From assembly GCF_001269385.1 (NCBI RefSeq), contig NZ_CXOO01000010.1:62001-126000 (forward strand): DNA of 64,000 nt, read 5' to 3'. The position numbers were made by a program, and so were the translations under genes. Below the pieces are notes generated by a model. That model worked only from the letters and a program-made list of their open reading frames with translations, was not told the origin of the DNA and made no database searches. The DNA comes from Limnohabitans sp. DM1 (GTDB lineage: Bacteria > Pseudomonadota > Gammaproteobacteria > Burkholderiales > Burkholderiaceae_C). Positions 28,458 through 38,841 of this stretch are shown here, in pieces (the first letter of the stretch is position 1; each line of letters opens with the position of its first letter).

Positions 28458-29750
28458 ATGACTTCCCAGCCCCGCACACGCGTTCTCACCGGCATCACCA
28501 CCACCGGCACCCCGCACCTGGGCAACTATGTGGGCGCCATCCGACCCACGGTGCAAGCCAGCCGCAACGCCCACAACGACGGTTTTTATTTTCTGGCCGA
28601 CTACCACGCGCTCATCAAATGTGATGAGCCCGCACGCATTCAGCGCTCCACGCTGGAGATCGCCGCCAGTTGGATCGCCTCGGGCCTGGACACCGACAAG
28701 GTCACCTTCTATCGCCAGTCCGACATCCCCGAAATTCCCGAACTCACCTGGTTGCTGACCTGTGTCACAGGCAAAGGCCTGCTCAACCGCGCCCACGCCT
28801 ACAAGGCGGCCATGGACAAGAACCACGAAGCAGGCAAGGACACCGATACCGATGTGAGCGCAGGACTGTTCATGTACCCGGTGCTGATGGGTGCTGACAT
28901 TTTGATGTTCAAGGCGCACAAGGTGCCGGTGGGCCGCGACCAGATCCAGCACATCGAGATGGCGCGCGACATGGCGTCGAGTTTCAACCACCTGTATGGG
29001 GAACACTTCGTGCTGCCCGAAGCGGTGATCGAAGAGTCCGTGGCTCTGCTGCCCGGCCTGGACGGCCGCAAGATGAGCAAGAGCTACGACAACACCATCC
29101 CGCTGTTTGCCCCGGCTGCACAGATGCGCAAACAGATCGCCGCCATCGTGACCGACTCCAAGGCACCGGGCGAGCCCAAGGCCACGGAAGGCTCAGCCCT
29201 GTTCCAGATCTACCAGGCCTTTGCCAGCGCCGAAGAAACCGCCACGCTGGCCAAAGCCTATGCCGATGGCATTGGCTGGGGCGATGCCAAGCAGCTGCTG
29301 TTTGAGCGCATCGACCGCGAAGTGGCCCCCATGCGCGAGCAGTACCAAAGCCTGATCAACAACCCCGCCCAGCTCGACAAGATTTTGCTGGCGGGCGCCG
29401 ACAAAGCACGCCAATTGGCCACGCCTTTCATGCGCGAATTGCGCCATGCCGTGGGCCTGCGTGCCCTGGCCTCGGGTACCTCGACCCGTGCAGTCAAAGA
29501 CGACAAATTGTCCCTGCCCAGCTTCAAGCAATACCGCGAGAACGATGGACAGTTCTATTTCAAATTCGTCGATGCACAGGGCCAAGTGCTCCTGCAAAGC
29601 CTGGCCTTTGTGTCACCACAAGAAGCCGGTCAAACCATTGCCCGCCTGCAAAAAGAAAAAAGCACCGCCTTAAGTGAACTGGCGCCCGTTTTCGAGCCGA
29701 TGACCCCCGAAAAACACCGCCTTGTCTGCGAAAATCTCGACCTTCTATGA
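28458..29750 (+). CDS. trpS: Tryptophanyl-tRNA synthetase
   Basis: Class I aminoacyl-tRNA synthetase charging tRNA-Trp. The 430-aa form has the HIGH-like GTPHLGNYVGA and KMSKS in GRKMSKSYDN, with GLLNRAHAYKAA and DQIQHIEMARDMA in the Rossmann domain. It is longer than the ~330-aa E. coli enzyme because of a C-terminal extension (about residues 335-430), as in many betaproteobacteria. I use the ATG at 28458; an upstream TTG overlapping the M50 stop would add 15 residues. Confidence 0.96.
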   Translation: MTSQPRTRVLTGITTTGTPHLGNYVGAIRPTVQASRNAHNDGFYFLADYHALIKCDEPARIQRSTLEIAASWIASGLDTDKVTFYRQSDIPEIPELTWLLTCVTGKGLLNRAHAYKAAMDKNHEAGKDTDTDVSAGLFMYPVLMGADILMFKAHKVPVGRDQIQHIEMARDMASSFNHLYGEHFVLPEAVIEESVALLPGLDGRKMSKSYDNTIPLFAPAAQMRKQIAAIVTDSKAPGEPKATEGSALFQIYQAFASAEETATLAKAYADGIGWGDAKQLLFERIDREVAPMREQYQSLINNPAQLDKILLAGADKARQLATPFMRELRHAVGLRALASGTSTRAVKDDKLSLPSFKQYRENDGQFYFKFVDAQGQVLLQSLAFVSPQEAGQTIARLQKEKSTALSELAPVFEPMTPEKHRLVCENLDLL

Positions 29751-29767
29751 CTTTTGCGCCAAAATGA

Positions 29768-29787
29768 TTTTGTTGTTTTCAACAAAA
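29768..29787. promoter_or_regulatory. AT-rich inverted repeat upstream of the response regulator
   Basis: TTTTGTTG-TTTT-CAACAAAA, with another CAACAAAA at 29801-29808. It lies directly upstream of a plausible promoter (TTGCAA at 29791, TATCCT at 29815, 18-bp spacer) and 66 bp before the regulator ATG. It may be an operator, or less likely a trpS transcript end. Confidence 0.45.
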
Positions 29788-29852
29788 AACTTGCAAACAG
29801 CAACAAAAGTCTGATATCCTCATACTTTCAGATTAACGCCGAGATTCAAATC

Positions 29853-30455
29853 ATGACTGTTTACGTCATCGACGACCACCCCCTGATGCGCGACGCGCTG
29901 ACCATGCTGGTTCACCGCGTCAAACCTGGTCTCAAAATCATTCCCGTCCCTAAATTGAACGTGGTTGAATCCACGGTCGAGAAGAATGGACCTGCGGAAC
30001 TTTTTTGCCTGGATTTGCAACTGCCCGACACCTTGGGCATGTCCGGTGTCCAGGTACTCAAGTCCAAATTTCCGGACGTGCCCTTGGCTGTGGTCACCAG
30101 TTCCAGCGCCAGCGAATATGAAGACCGCTGCCTTGAAGCGGGGGCCGATGCTTTCATCGAAAAATCGAGCAGTCCCAATCAAATCATTGCAGCCCTGCGC
30201 ACCTTGTTGGTGACTGAGGAGGAGCCTTCAGATGAAGAAACCACCACGGCCGGGCCCACCAAGCTGTCCAAGCGGCAAAAACAGCTGATCCTGATGCTCG
30301 ACCAAGGCCTGTCCAACCGCGACATCGCTGAAAAACTCGACATCAGCGAACACACGGTCAAGGTCCACTTTTGGCGCCTGTTCCGCCGATTGGGCGTCAA
30401 CAGCCGCACACAGGCGCTGCACTTTGCACGCACCAACGGGTGGCTGGGTATCTGA
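29853..30455 (+). CDS. Orphan LuxR-family (NarL-type) response regulator
   Basis: A 200-aa two-domain regulator. The receiver has DDHPLMRDAL at the acidic pocket, the phosphoacceptor Asp in CLDLQLPD, the switch Ser in VVTSSS and the Lys in FIEKSSS. A short acidic linker (EEEPSDEETTT) leads to a LuxR helix-turn-helix (LSKRQKQLILMLDQGLSNRD, then IAEKLDISEHTVKVHFWRLF). All key residues are intact. No histidine kinase is encoded nearby, so its input is unknown. It has its own AT-rich promoter region after trpS. Confidence 0.92.
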   Translation: MTVYVIDDHPLMRDALTMLVHRVKPGLKIIPVPKLNVVESTVEKNGPAELFCLDLQLPDTLGMSGVQVLKSKFPDVPLAVVTSSSASEYEDRCLEAGADAFIEKSSSPNQIIAALRTLLVTEEEPSDEETTTAGPTKLSKRQKQLILMLDQGLSNRDIAEKLDISEHTVKVHFWRLFRRLGVNSRTQALHFARTNGWLGI

Positions 30456-30470
30456 TCACCCGCTTGAACG

Positions 30471-32310
30471 ATCGGCATAGGGGGCCTCCATTGTAGGAGG
30501 CGCCCCTGCCACACCACCCGGCGTGCGGGTCCGCACCGGGCGGTTCGAGAGCTTGAGGTCAGGACAGCCTGGGTACCCCCAGCTGGTCAAAGTACGCAAT
30601 AGGCAAGGCACTGTTGAGCAGCATCGCGCTGTTGCGCCACCACCGGTGGCAGTTGCCCGCCACCTGCTTGGCCACATCTTGCGATGCCCCCAACACCTTC
30701 AGTTCCCGGTAGATCGTCTTTGACCTCTTCCAGTGCTTGAGCTGGATGGCCCTCAATCGGTGACGCAGCCATTCGTCCAGCTCTCGCCAGACCCCCGGCG
30801 TTTGCGCCATCCCAAAGTACGCCTTCCAGCCCAGCACGTAGGGCCTGAGTTCCTCCACCACCTGCGCCATGCTGCGCCCGCCCGAGCGGCGCGTGAGTTG
30901 CCGTATCCGGGCCTTGAAGTTTTACAGCGGCTTTTGAGCCACCTTGCATTTGACTTCCCGGCCCTTGGCCACCCACAGCGCATACCCCAGAAACTTGCGC
31001 CCCAAGGCGTTGGCCACCGCACTCTTGGCTTCATTGATCTGAAGCTTCAAGCCTGTGTACAGTTTCCGCAGGTACGTCATCACCCGTTCGCCAGCCTTCT
31101 TGCTGCATACGTCACGCAAGCAGTCGTCGGCGTAGCGCGCAAAGCTGTAGCCTCGCGCCTCCAACGCCTTGTCCACCTCGTCCAGCAGCACGTTGGCCAG
31201 CAGCGGGCTGAGCGGCCCGCCTTGCGGCGTGCCCAGATGGCGATCAACCACCACCCCGCCATCCATGATCCCGGCGTTCAGGTACGCCCGTATCAGTCGG
31301 ATCACTCCGGCATCGTCGATGCGCTTTCTGCGTCTGTCGATCAGGATGTCGTCATTGACCCGGTCAAAGAATTTGGCCAAGTCCACGTCCACCACCACAC
31401 GTTTGCCCGATTGGACGTATGCACGCGCGGCCTTGACCGCATCGTGCGCACGCCTGCCCGGTCGAAACCCGTGGCTGTGTTCGCTGAAGGTGGGATCAAT
31501 CAATGGTTGCAGCACTTGCAAAAGGGCTTGCTGGATCAATCGATCTGTCGCCGTCGGGATGCCCAGCTCGCGCTGGCTGCCGTCCGGCTTGGGAATCAAC
31601 ACCTTGCGTACCGGACTGGGCCGGTAGCTGCCTGCCAGCAGCGCTTGGCGAATGTCCGGCCAGCTCGTTTGCAACATCCGGGCGGTTTGCTCGATATCGA
31701 GCCCGTCCACACCGGCTGCACCTTTGTTGGCCTTGACCCGCTTCCACGCCGCTTGCAGGTTCTGTCTCGTCAGCGCCGCCTCCAGCAGGCCGCCAGTGCC
31801 CGTTGTCGGCTTTGCCAACCCTGTGCGCGGGTGCTCAAGAGGCGGACCGCAGGCTTCGTCGCTGGCAAGATCGCTCACGGCTTCACCGCTTGCTACGCTT
31901 GCCCGCCCGGGTTGGCCCGGCATCTGACTTCGGTCCTTCGCTCTTGCCTTGTGGCCTCAGCGGCCCCGGCTCCAACTACTACGACCTCTGCTGACTTCTC
32001 GCTCCGGCACAAGCCGTCGCCCTTTCAGGCACAAGGCGAGATCTCCCCAGGTAAGGGTCACACACCTTCATCGCACAACCGCCGCATCTACGCCGCCCAA
32101 GCCTTGGTCACAAGAGCTTCGTGGTCTGAGGCCCACTCGCCCTGCTTGGCTGCGCCTTCTATGCAGTTCTTGTTCATCGGCTCGCGATTTACGCTCCACG
32201 CTTCCTTCCCACGCTCGGTCGCCCTCACGCAGTTGCGCAACACTCAAGCTCATTGTGACCAGCTCGCAGCGGGACTTGCACCCGCAGGTGTGCGCCCATG
32301 CTGGGCGCAC
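30471..32310 (-). mobile_element. Group II intron (class C-like), 1.84 kb
   Basis: The minus strand begins GTGCGCCCAGCATGGGCGCA and continues with CCTGCGGGTGCAAGTCCCGC, the classic 5' end and domain I start of bacterial group II introns. Near the other end (about 30498-30555) a domain V-like hairpin is readable (AACCGCCCGGTGCGGACCCG...CGGGTGGTG), followed by a domain VI-like hairpin (GGCGCCTCC / GGAGGCCCC) and an end in CCGAT at 30471. It encodes one reverse transcriptase frame with a nonsense codon. The 5' end lies 3 bp behind a rho-independent terminator, the insertion habit of class C introns. Exact ends are inferred from the consensus. Confidence 0.85.
30559..31923 (-). pseudogene. ltrA: Group II intron reverse transcriptase/maturase, interrupted by a stop codon
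   Basis: From ATG 31923 the frame shows the RT fingers and palm (GLDIEQTARML, LIPKPDGSQRELGIPTATDR, FRPGRRAHDAV, VDVDLAKFFDRVNDD, GTPQGGPLSPLLANVLLDE) and the catalytic YADD in ARYADDCLRD. At 30922-30924 an in-frame TAA follows AQKPL; 17 codons later in the same frame the maturase domain continues (RPYVLGWKAYFGMAQTPGVW...). Without the stop the protein would be about 454 aa and complete, with no endonuclease domain, as in class C introns. One base change explains the break; the truncated 333-aa product lacks the maturase part. Confidence 0.88.
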
Positions 32311-32313
32311 CAC

Positions 32314-32343
32314 AAAAAAGGGCCTTCACTGAAGGCCCTTTTT
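32314..32343 (-). terminator. Terminator of the small lipoprotein gene, next to the intron
   Basis: Stem AAAAAGGGCCTTC / GAAGGCCCTTTTT with a 3-nt loop; T-runs on both strands. On the minus strand it follows the small lipoprotein stop by 7 bp, and its T-run is immediately followed by the intron 5' end at 32310. Confidence 0.9.
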
Positions 32344-32350
32344 GCTGGGA

Positions 32351-32524
32351 TTATTTTTTCTTGTTGACGATGTCGGGTGTCACGGCATCCAGCACGTTCA
32401 CCGTGGTCTTGACACCGTACACCACCGCAGACCCTGCCGCGTCGGCAATGGCCAAGACCGTGCAAGCTTGCAGCAATACAGACATGGCCAAGACGGAAAA
32501 AACACAGCGCAGAATTTTGATCAT
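32351..32524 (-). CDS. Small conserved lipoprotein (57 aa), unknown function
   Basis: MIKILRCVFSVLAMSVLLQAC is a lipoprotein signal with lipobox LLQAC; the mature part is only about 36 residues (TVLAIADAAGSAVVYGVKTT then VNVLDAVTPDIVNKKK). The start at 32524 is chosen because the signal peptide begins there; the frame is open further upstream only through tRNA sequence. A terminator precedes it (after the tRNA) and another follows, so it should be monocistronic. A hairpin GCGCATC-CAT-GATGCGC lies in its 54-bp upstream gap. Function not recognised. Confidence 0.75.
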   Translation of the reverse strand: MIKILRCVFSVLAMSVLLQACTVLAIADAAGSAVVYGVKTTVNVLDAVTPDIVNKKK

Positions 32525-32580
32525 GAACAGTCCCGTATGAAAGCCCCACAAAGCGCATCCATGATGCGCAACGGGGACAG

Positions 32581-32606
32581 AAAAAAACCCCGACGCAGCG
32601 GGGTTT
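32581..32606 (-). terminator. Terminator after tRNA-Ser
   Basis: On the minus strand, AAACCCCG and CGGGGTTT with a 6-nt loop followed by seven T in all; it lies 8 bp after the CCA end of the tRNA. Confidence 0.88.
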
Positions 32607-32613
32607 GATTCGT

Positions 32614-32704
32614 TGGCGGAGCAAGAGGGATTCGAACCCTCGATACGGTATAACCGTATACCGGATTTCGAGTCCGGCGCATTCGACCACTCTGCCATCG
32701 CTCC
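32614..32704 (-). tRNA. tRNA-Ser (anticodon CGA)
   Basis: The minus strand gives a 91-nt class II tRNA: acceptor GGAGCGA / TTGCTCC, D-arm GCAGAGTGGTCGAATGC, anticodon stem-loop CCGGA-CTCGAAA-TCCGG with anticodon CGA (codon UCG), a long variable arm (TACGGTTATACCGTA), T-arm GAGGGTTCGAATCCCTC and an encoded CCA. It lies 37 bp downstream of the lipoprotein gene that follows serS, so the synthetase and one of its substrate tRNAs are on the same strand and may share a transcript. Confidence 0.97.
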
Positions 32705-32741
32705 TGAGTTTCTTGTCGAAGCCGTGATTCTAACAGAGCCG

Positions 32742-34558
<1,817 letters not shown>

Positions 34559-34612
34559 TCAGCATTTGTAAGCGCCCCAGCTGGCGCTGATACCCTTTGC
34601 GACTGCCCCAAC

Positions 34613-34735
34613 TGAATTGCCGCGTCACAAGCTCCTCGCAATGACTAAAAGCACGCCATCCTTACGTCGTGGCGAGCGCACTTCACACCGTCATGGCGAG
34701 CGAAGCGTGGAAAACCATTGCGTCAATCCAGCTTG
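34613..34735. repeat. Degraded dispersed repeat (CCTCGCAATGAC / GTCATGGCGAGCGAAGC type)
   Basis: TTGCCGCGTCACAAGCTCCTCGCAATGAC and, 60 bp further, CCGTCATGGCGAGCGAAGCG are recognisable forms of a repeat pair seen in many bacterial genomes (GTCATTGCGAGGAGCGAAGC...). They are in opposite orientation and imperfect. The right part runs up to the ispH stop codon. Confidence 0.55.
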
Positions 34736-35655
34736 AGGCCTTTGGGCAAAGGGAACTTGATGTGTTCTTGGATGCCGTCCAAGGTGCGCACCGACACCAC
34801 GCCCAACTCGCGCAGCCGCGCAATCACCTCTTGCACCAGCACATCCGGCGCTGATGCCCCGGCCGTGAGCCCCACTTTTTGGGCCTTGTCCAGCCAATGG
34901 GGCTGCAGTTCTGCTGCACTGTCCACCATGTAAGCGGGTGTCCCCAGGCGATCGGCCAGCTCACGCAAGCGGTTGCTGTTGGAGCTGGTGGGACTGCCCA
35001 CGACGATGACCACATCCACTTGGGGGCTGAGCAGTTTCACCGCGTCCTGCCGGTTTTGGGTGGCGTAGCAGATATCCTGCTGCTTGGGTTCGCGCACCTG
35101 CGGAAACCGCGCCTTCACGGCCGCCACGATCTCGGCGGCATCGTCCACGCTCAAGGTGGTCTGGGTGACGACGGCGAGCTTCTCGGTTTGAGCGGGTTGC
35201 ACCTTGGCCACATCGGCCACGTCTTCCACCAGATGGATGCCGCTGTCGAGCTGGCCCATGGTGCCTTCCACTTCAGGGTGGCCCTTGTGGCCGATCATGA
35301 GGAATTCGTAGCCCTCTTTGTGCAACTTGGCCAGCTCCACATGCACCTTGGTGACCAAGGGGCAGGTGGCGTCAAAGATGCGAAAACCGCGCCGCTCGGC
35401 CTCTTGCTGTACCGCCAGGCTCACGCCATGGGCGCTGAAAATCAAGGTCGCACCGGGTGGGACTTCGGACAATTCCTCAATGAAAATCGCCCCCTTGGCC
35501 TTGAGGTCGTTGACCACATAGGTGTTGTGTACGATTTCATGGCGCACATAAATCGGCCGACCAAACTTGGCCAGTGCGTGCTCAACAATATCAATCGCGC
35601 GATCCACACCCGCACAAAAGCCACGGGGTTCGGCCAGCAAAACTTCAGTGGTCAT
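34723..35655 (-). CDS. ispH: 4-hydroxy-3-methylbut-2-enyl diphosphate reductase IspH
   Basis: Last enzyme of the MEP isoprenoid pathway, a 4Fe-4S protein making IPP and DMAPP. The 310-aa protein has the three cluster cysteines in [22 protein letters not shown] and [10 protein letters not shown], plus [10 protein letters not shown] with the catalytic Glu. The ATG at 35655 overlaps the upstream fkpB stop (TGATG). fkpB-ispH is a standard proteobacterial pair. Confidence 0.97.
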   Translation of the reverse strand: MTTEVLLAEPRGFCAGVDRAIDIVEHALAKFGRPIYVRHEIVHNTYVVNDLKAKGAIFIEELSEVPPGATLIFSAHGVSLAVQQEAERRGFRIFDATCPLVTKVHVELAKLHKEGYEFLMIGHKGHPEVEGTMGQLDSGIHLVEDVADVAKVQPAQTEKLAVVTQTTLSVDDAAEIVAAVKARFPQVREPKQQDICYATQNRQDAVKLLSPQVDVVIVVGSPTSSNSNRLRELADRLGTPAYMVDSAAELQPHWLDKAQKVGLTAGASAPDVLVQEVIARLRELGVVSVRTLDGIQEHIKFPLPKGLKLD

Positions 35656-36098
35656 CACAAGACTCCTATCAACTGCACTTCAAAGGTCACCGGCTGCCCG
35701 GCCAAGGGGTGGTTGAAGTCAAACAGCACCGCGCCCTCTTCGCCCACTTGCAAAACGGTGCCCGCATAGGCGCCCAGGCCATCGGGTGTCGGAAACTGCA
35801 CCACATCGCCAGCGGCGTACTTTTCCATCGGATCACCCAGCTCATTGAGCAGCTTGCGCGCCACCCACTGCTGCATGTCGGGGTTGTGGTCCCCAAACGC
35901 CTCGCCAGCGGGCAGCTCCATGACGGTGCGGGTGCCTTCTTGCAGGCCCATCAGGCGCTGCTCCATGGCAGGTGTCAACTCACCCGAACCCAGCGACAAG
36001 GTCGCCGGTTTCTCGAGGAAGGTGTTGATGATGTCCCCCTGCGGACCGGCCAGGCGGTAGTGGAGCGTCAAAAAGGAACCGGGTTGAACAGTGGACAT
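35655..36098 (-). CDS. fkpB: FKBP-type peptidyl-prolyl isomerase FkpB/SlpA
   Basis: A 147-aa SlyD-like isomerase: FKBP core around [19 protein letters not shown] with the inserted chaperone flap ([15 protein letters not shown]). It lacks the long His/Cys-rich metal-binding tail of SlyD, which together with ispH downstream identifies FkpB. It is divergent from radC. Confidence 0.92.
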   Translation of the reverse strand: MSTVQPGSFLTLHYRLAGPQGDIINTFLEKPATLSLGSGELTPAMEQRLMGLQEGTRTVMELPAGEAFGDHNPDMQQWVARKLLNELGDPMEKYAAGDVVQFPTPDGLGAYAGTVLQVGEEGAVLFDFNHPLAGQPVTFEVQLIGVL

Positions 36099-36228
36099 AA
36101 GGGTTTTCTGGAATGCCGCAATCGCGGCGGAACAGGCATAAAGAAGCCACTATTGTAAAAAGCCGGGCCGACCCGCTCCAGCACAGGGGCAAGTCAGGCA
36201 CCAGGCGGCTCCAGGGAGGGGCATTCAC

Positions 36229-36900
36229 ATGAGCATCAAGGACTTGCCAGCCGATGCGCGGCCCCGTGAAAAATTGCTGGCCCGAGGCCCACAGGCCCTG
36301 AGCGATGTCGAACTGTTGGCCATTTTGCTGCGCACCGGCATGGCGGGCAAAAACGTCTTCCAGCTGGCCCAGGAGCTGCTGGACATGGGCGGCATTGCCG
36401 GTTTGCTGCAAGCCAGCCCCGCCTCGCTCAAAACCGTCAAAGGCCTAGGTCCGGCCAAAAAAGCAGAATTGCTGGCCGTGTTTGAAATCGCCCGCAGGGC
36501 GCTGAGCCAGCGGCTGCAAGAGCGCCAGGCCTTTCACACGCCCGATGCCGTCAAGCAATACCTGCAGTTGCAGCTGGGCCATAAAAACCACGAAGTGTTC
36601 GCCGTGCTGTTCATGGACAGCCAAAACCGGTTGCTGGCCTGGGAAGAGCTGTTTCGAGGCACGCTCAGCCAGACGAGCGTCTACCCCCGCGAAGTCGTCA
36701 TGCGCGCCCTGCACCACCAGGCCGCCGCCGTAGTCCTCTCACACAACCACCCCAGTGGCTCGGTCCAGCCCAGCCGCGCCGATGAAGCCCTGACCCAATC
36801 GCTCAAAGCCTCGTTGGCCCTGGTCGACGTGCGCGTGCTCGACCACATCATCGTGGGCCAGGGACAGGCCCTGTCCATGGCAGAGCAGGGTTTGATGTGA
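36229..36900 (+). CDS. radC: RadC family JAB-domain protein
   Basis: A 223-aa protein with an N-terminal helix-hairpin-helix region ([39 protein letters not shown]) and a C-terminal MPN/JAMM domain with the metal motif [16 protein letters not shown]. The historic DNA-repair assignment is doubtful; JAMM activity is inferred. Chromosomal, monocistronic and of normal length. It is followed by a REP-like cluster. Confidence 0.95.
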   Translation: MSIKDLPADARPREKLLARGPQALSDVELLAILLRTGMAGKNVFQLAQELLDMGGIAGLLQASPASLKTVKGLGPAKKAELLAVFEIARRALSQRLQERQAFHTPDAVKQYLQLQLGHKNHEVFAVLFMDSQNRLLAWEELFRGTLSQTSVYPREVVMRALHHQAAAVVLSHNHPSGSVQPSRADEALTQSLKASLALVDVRVLDHIIVGQGQALSMAEQGLM

Positions 36901-36913
36901 ACCGAAGTGCACC

Positions 36914-37063
36914 CATGTCGGAATTTGCCGACATGGGGCGTCATTTGCAGGTCAGCGGCTTCAGCCCCGACATGGGGCCTGCGCCAGAGCCAGCTATGTC
37001 GTAGCTTAAGCTATGACCTACGGGGACCGTGTTTTCCGAAGGTCGGCGGCTTCAGCACCGACC
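36914..37063. repeat. REP-like cluster, copy 3 (four hairpins)
   Basis: Four hairpins in tandem fill the radC to PfkB gap: CATGTCGG-AATTTG-CCGACATG (36914-36935); GTCAGCGGCTTCAGCCCCGAC (about 36951-36971); GTCGTAGCTTAAGCTATGAC (36998-37017) followed by CTACGGGGACC; and GGTCGGCGGCTTCAGCACCGACC (37041-37063). Hairpins two and four match the CGGCTTCAGC type of the copy at 12.1 kb. Confidence 0.85.
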
Positions 37064-37149
37064 AATGCGTGTTTGACTGGCCATACATGCCATTCCAGGC
37101 CCCCCATGGTGCACCGGTAAACTCGCTGCTTTTCATTGCCCTGCTGACC

Positions 37150-38148
37150 ATGTCTCATTACCACCTCTACGCCATCGGCAATGCCTTGGTCGATACCGAA
37201 TACGAAGTCTCTGACGCACTGCTGCAGACCATGGGCGTGAGCAAACGCCACATGACCCTCATCGACACCCCGCAGCGCGCCGAACTGCTGCGCCATGTGC
37301 AGGGCTTGCACGCCCGCCGCACCGGAGGAGGCTCGGCGGGCAACACCGTGGTGGCCTTGGCCCAACTGGGGGGCAAGGCGTTTTACTCTTGCCGCGTGGC
37401 CGATGACGAACTGGGGGCTTTTTACAGCCAGGATTTGCAAGCCAACGGCGTGGCCACCAACCTGACCCACACCCGGCCACAGCCCGGACAAACCGGCAGC
37501 TGCATGGTGCTGGTCACGCCCGACGCAGAGCGCAGCATGTGCACATTTTTGGGTGCCACCTCTGAGCTGGACGCCAGCGCCTTGCACCCGCACGACATTG
37601 CCAAATCACGCATTTACTACATGGAAGGCTACCTGGCCGCCTCGCCCACAGGGCTGCAAGCGGCTGTGCAAGGTCGCCAGATCGCCACGCAACACCAAGT
37701 GCAAACCGCGCTCACGCTCAGCGATGTGAGCATGATCAATTTCTGCCGCACCGGGCTGGAGGCCATGATCGGAGACGGCCTGGACTATCTGTTTGCCAAC
37801 GAAGAGGAAGCGCAAACCTGGTGCGGCACCACCGACCTGGAGGTCATCATCGGCCAGTTGTCGCAGCTGGCCCGCACGGTGTGCCTGACGCGTGGCCCCA
37901 AGGGCAGCATCGTGGTGCAAGGTGCGCAGCGCACCGACATCCCGGCCGTACCCACCCAGGCGGTGGACACCAATGGTGCAGGCGACATGTTTGCCGGGGC
38001 CTTCTTGTTTGGCATCACCCACGGCCACAACCCCGAAGAATCGGCGGCGCTGGCCAACCGTGCGGCTGCAGCCGTGGTCGGTCAGCACGGCAACCGCCTG
38101 AGCACGGCGCAAACACAGGCCATTTACGCGCACTTCCAGACCCACTGA
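37150..38148 (+). CDS. PfkB family carbohydrate kinase (adenosine kinase-like)
   Basis: Ribokinase-fold sugar or nucleoside kinase of 332 aa. It has GNALVDTEYEV at the N-terminus, RRTGGGSAGNTVVALAQLGG near residue 55 and the catalytic anion-hole motif AVDTNGAGDMFAGAFLFG near the C-terminus. This layout matches the adenosine kinase-like PfkB group common in proteobacteria; substrate is inferred. The frame is open upstream through the REP-like cluster, but that part is not protein-like, so the start is the ATG at 37150. Confidence 0.92.
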   Translation: MSHYHLYAIGNALVDTEYEVSDALLQTMGVSKRHMTLIDTPQRAELLRHVQGLHARRTGGGSAGNTVVALAQLGGKAFYSCRVADDELGAFYSQDLQANGVATNLTHTRPQPGQTGSCMVLVTPDAERSMCTFLGATSELDASALHPHDIAKSRIYYMEGYLAASPTGLQAAVQGRQIATQHQVQTALTLSDVSMINFCRTGLEAMIGDGLDYLFANEEEAQTWCGTTDLEVIIGQLSQLARTVCLTRGPKGSIVVQGAQRTDIPAVPTQAVDTNGAGDMFAGAFLFGITHGHNPEESAALANRAAAAVVGQHGNRLSTAQTQAIYAHFQTH

Positions 38149-38157
38149 AGCCCTGAA

Positions 38158-38841
38158 TCAGGCCTGAATCAGACCATCCACCACCTGGATGGTCTTGTCA
38201 CAGCGCAGGGCCAGCGCCGTGTTGTGGGTCACCAGCAGCACCGTGGTGCCCTGCGCCTGGTTGATGCGCCGCAGAAGATCAAACACCGCATCGGCACTTT
38301 TGGTGTCGAGGTTGCCGGTGGGCTCGTCTGCCAGCAGCAAGGCGGGGTTCATGGCCAGCGCACGGGCCAGCGCCACACGCTGCTGCTGGCCACCGCTCAT
38401 ATTGCCCGCCAGGTTGTTTTGCCAAGGTGTCAGGCCCACGCTTTCCAGCAATTGCTCAGCCCGTTCGCGCATGGCCGCATTCGGAAAACCCGAGGCGCCC
38501 AGCATGGGCATCATCACGTTTTCAAGCGCCGTGAAGGCCGTGATCAGGTGGTGGTATTGAAAAACAAAACCTATGCTGTGACCGCGCAAGCGGGTCAGGT
38601 CTGCTTCCCCCAGGGTGGTGGTTTCTTCGCCCATCAGCTGCAAGCTGCCCGAGGTGGGGCGGTCGAGCAGGCCGATGATGTTGAGCAAGGTGCTTTTGCC
38701 CGAGCCCGAGGGTCCCATCACCGCACAGAAATCACCGCGCCAAAGCCTCAAGTCAATGCCATGCAAGACCTCGGTCTCGATGCCCGTGCCCACGTTGAAG
38801 GCCTTGCGCACGCCTTGCAATTGAACCACCACATCAGCCAC
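38158..38841 (-). CDS. ABC transporter ATP-binding protein (MacB/LolD type)
   Basis: ATPase subunit of a type VII-like ABC system, 227 aa. Walker [10 protein letters not shown], signature [16 protein letters not shown], Walker [14 protein letters not shown] and H-loop VTHN are all present. The start is taken as the GTG at 38841, which overlaps the permease stop. With the permease and adaptor upstream it forms a complete efflux-type set; LolD of LolCDE is the closest paralog group but no adaptor belongs to LolCDE. Confidence 0.92.
   Translation of the reverse strand: MADVVVQLQGVRKAFNVGTGIETEVLHGIDLRLWRGDFCAVMGPSGSGKSTLLNIIGLLDRPTSGSLQLMGEETTTLGEADLTRLRGHSIGFVFQYHHLITAFTALENVMMPMLGASGFPNAAMRERAEQLLESVGLTPWQNNLAGNMSGGQQQRVALARALAMNPALLLADEPTGNLDTKSADAVFDLLRRINQAQGTTVLLVTHNTALALRCDKTIQVVDGLIQA

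Noticed and set aside
30733-32367. 544-codon plus-strand frame opposite the group II intron
   Set aside because: It is antisense to the RT coding region and intron RNA; no protein features.
36907-37149. N-terminal extension of the PfkB kinase through the REP-like cluster
   Set aside because: The open frame passes through hairpin repeats and its translation has no kinase features; the conserved protein begins at 37150.
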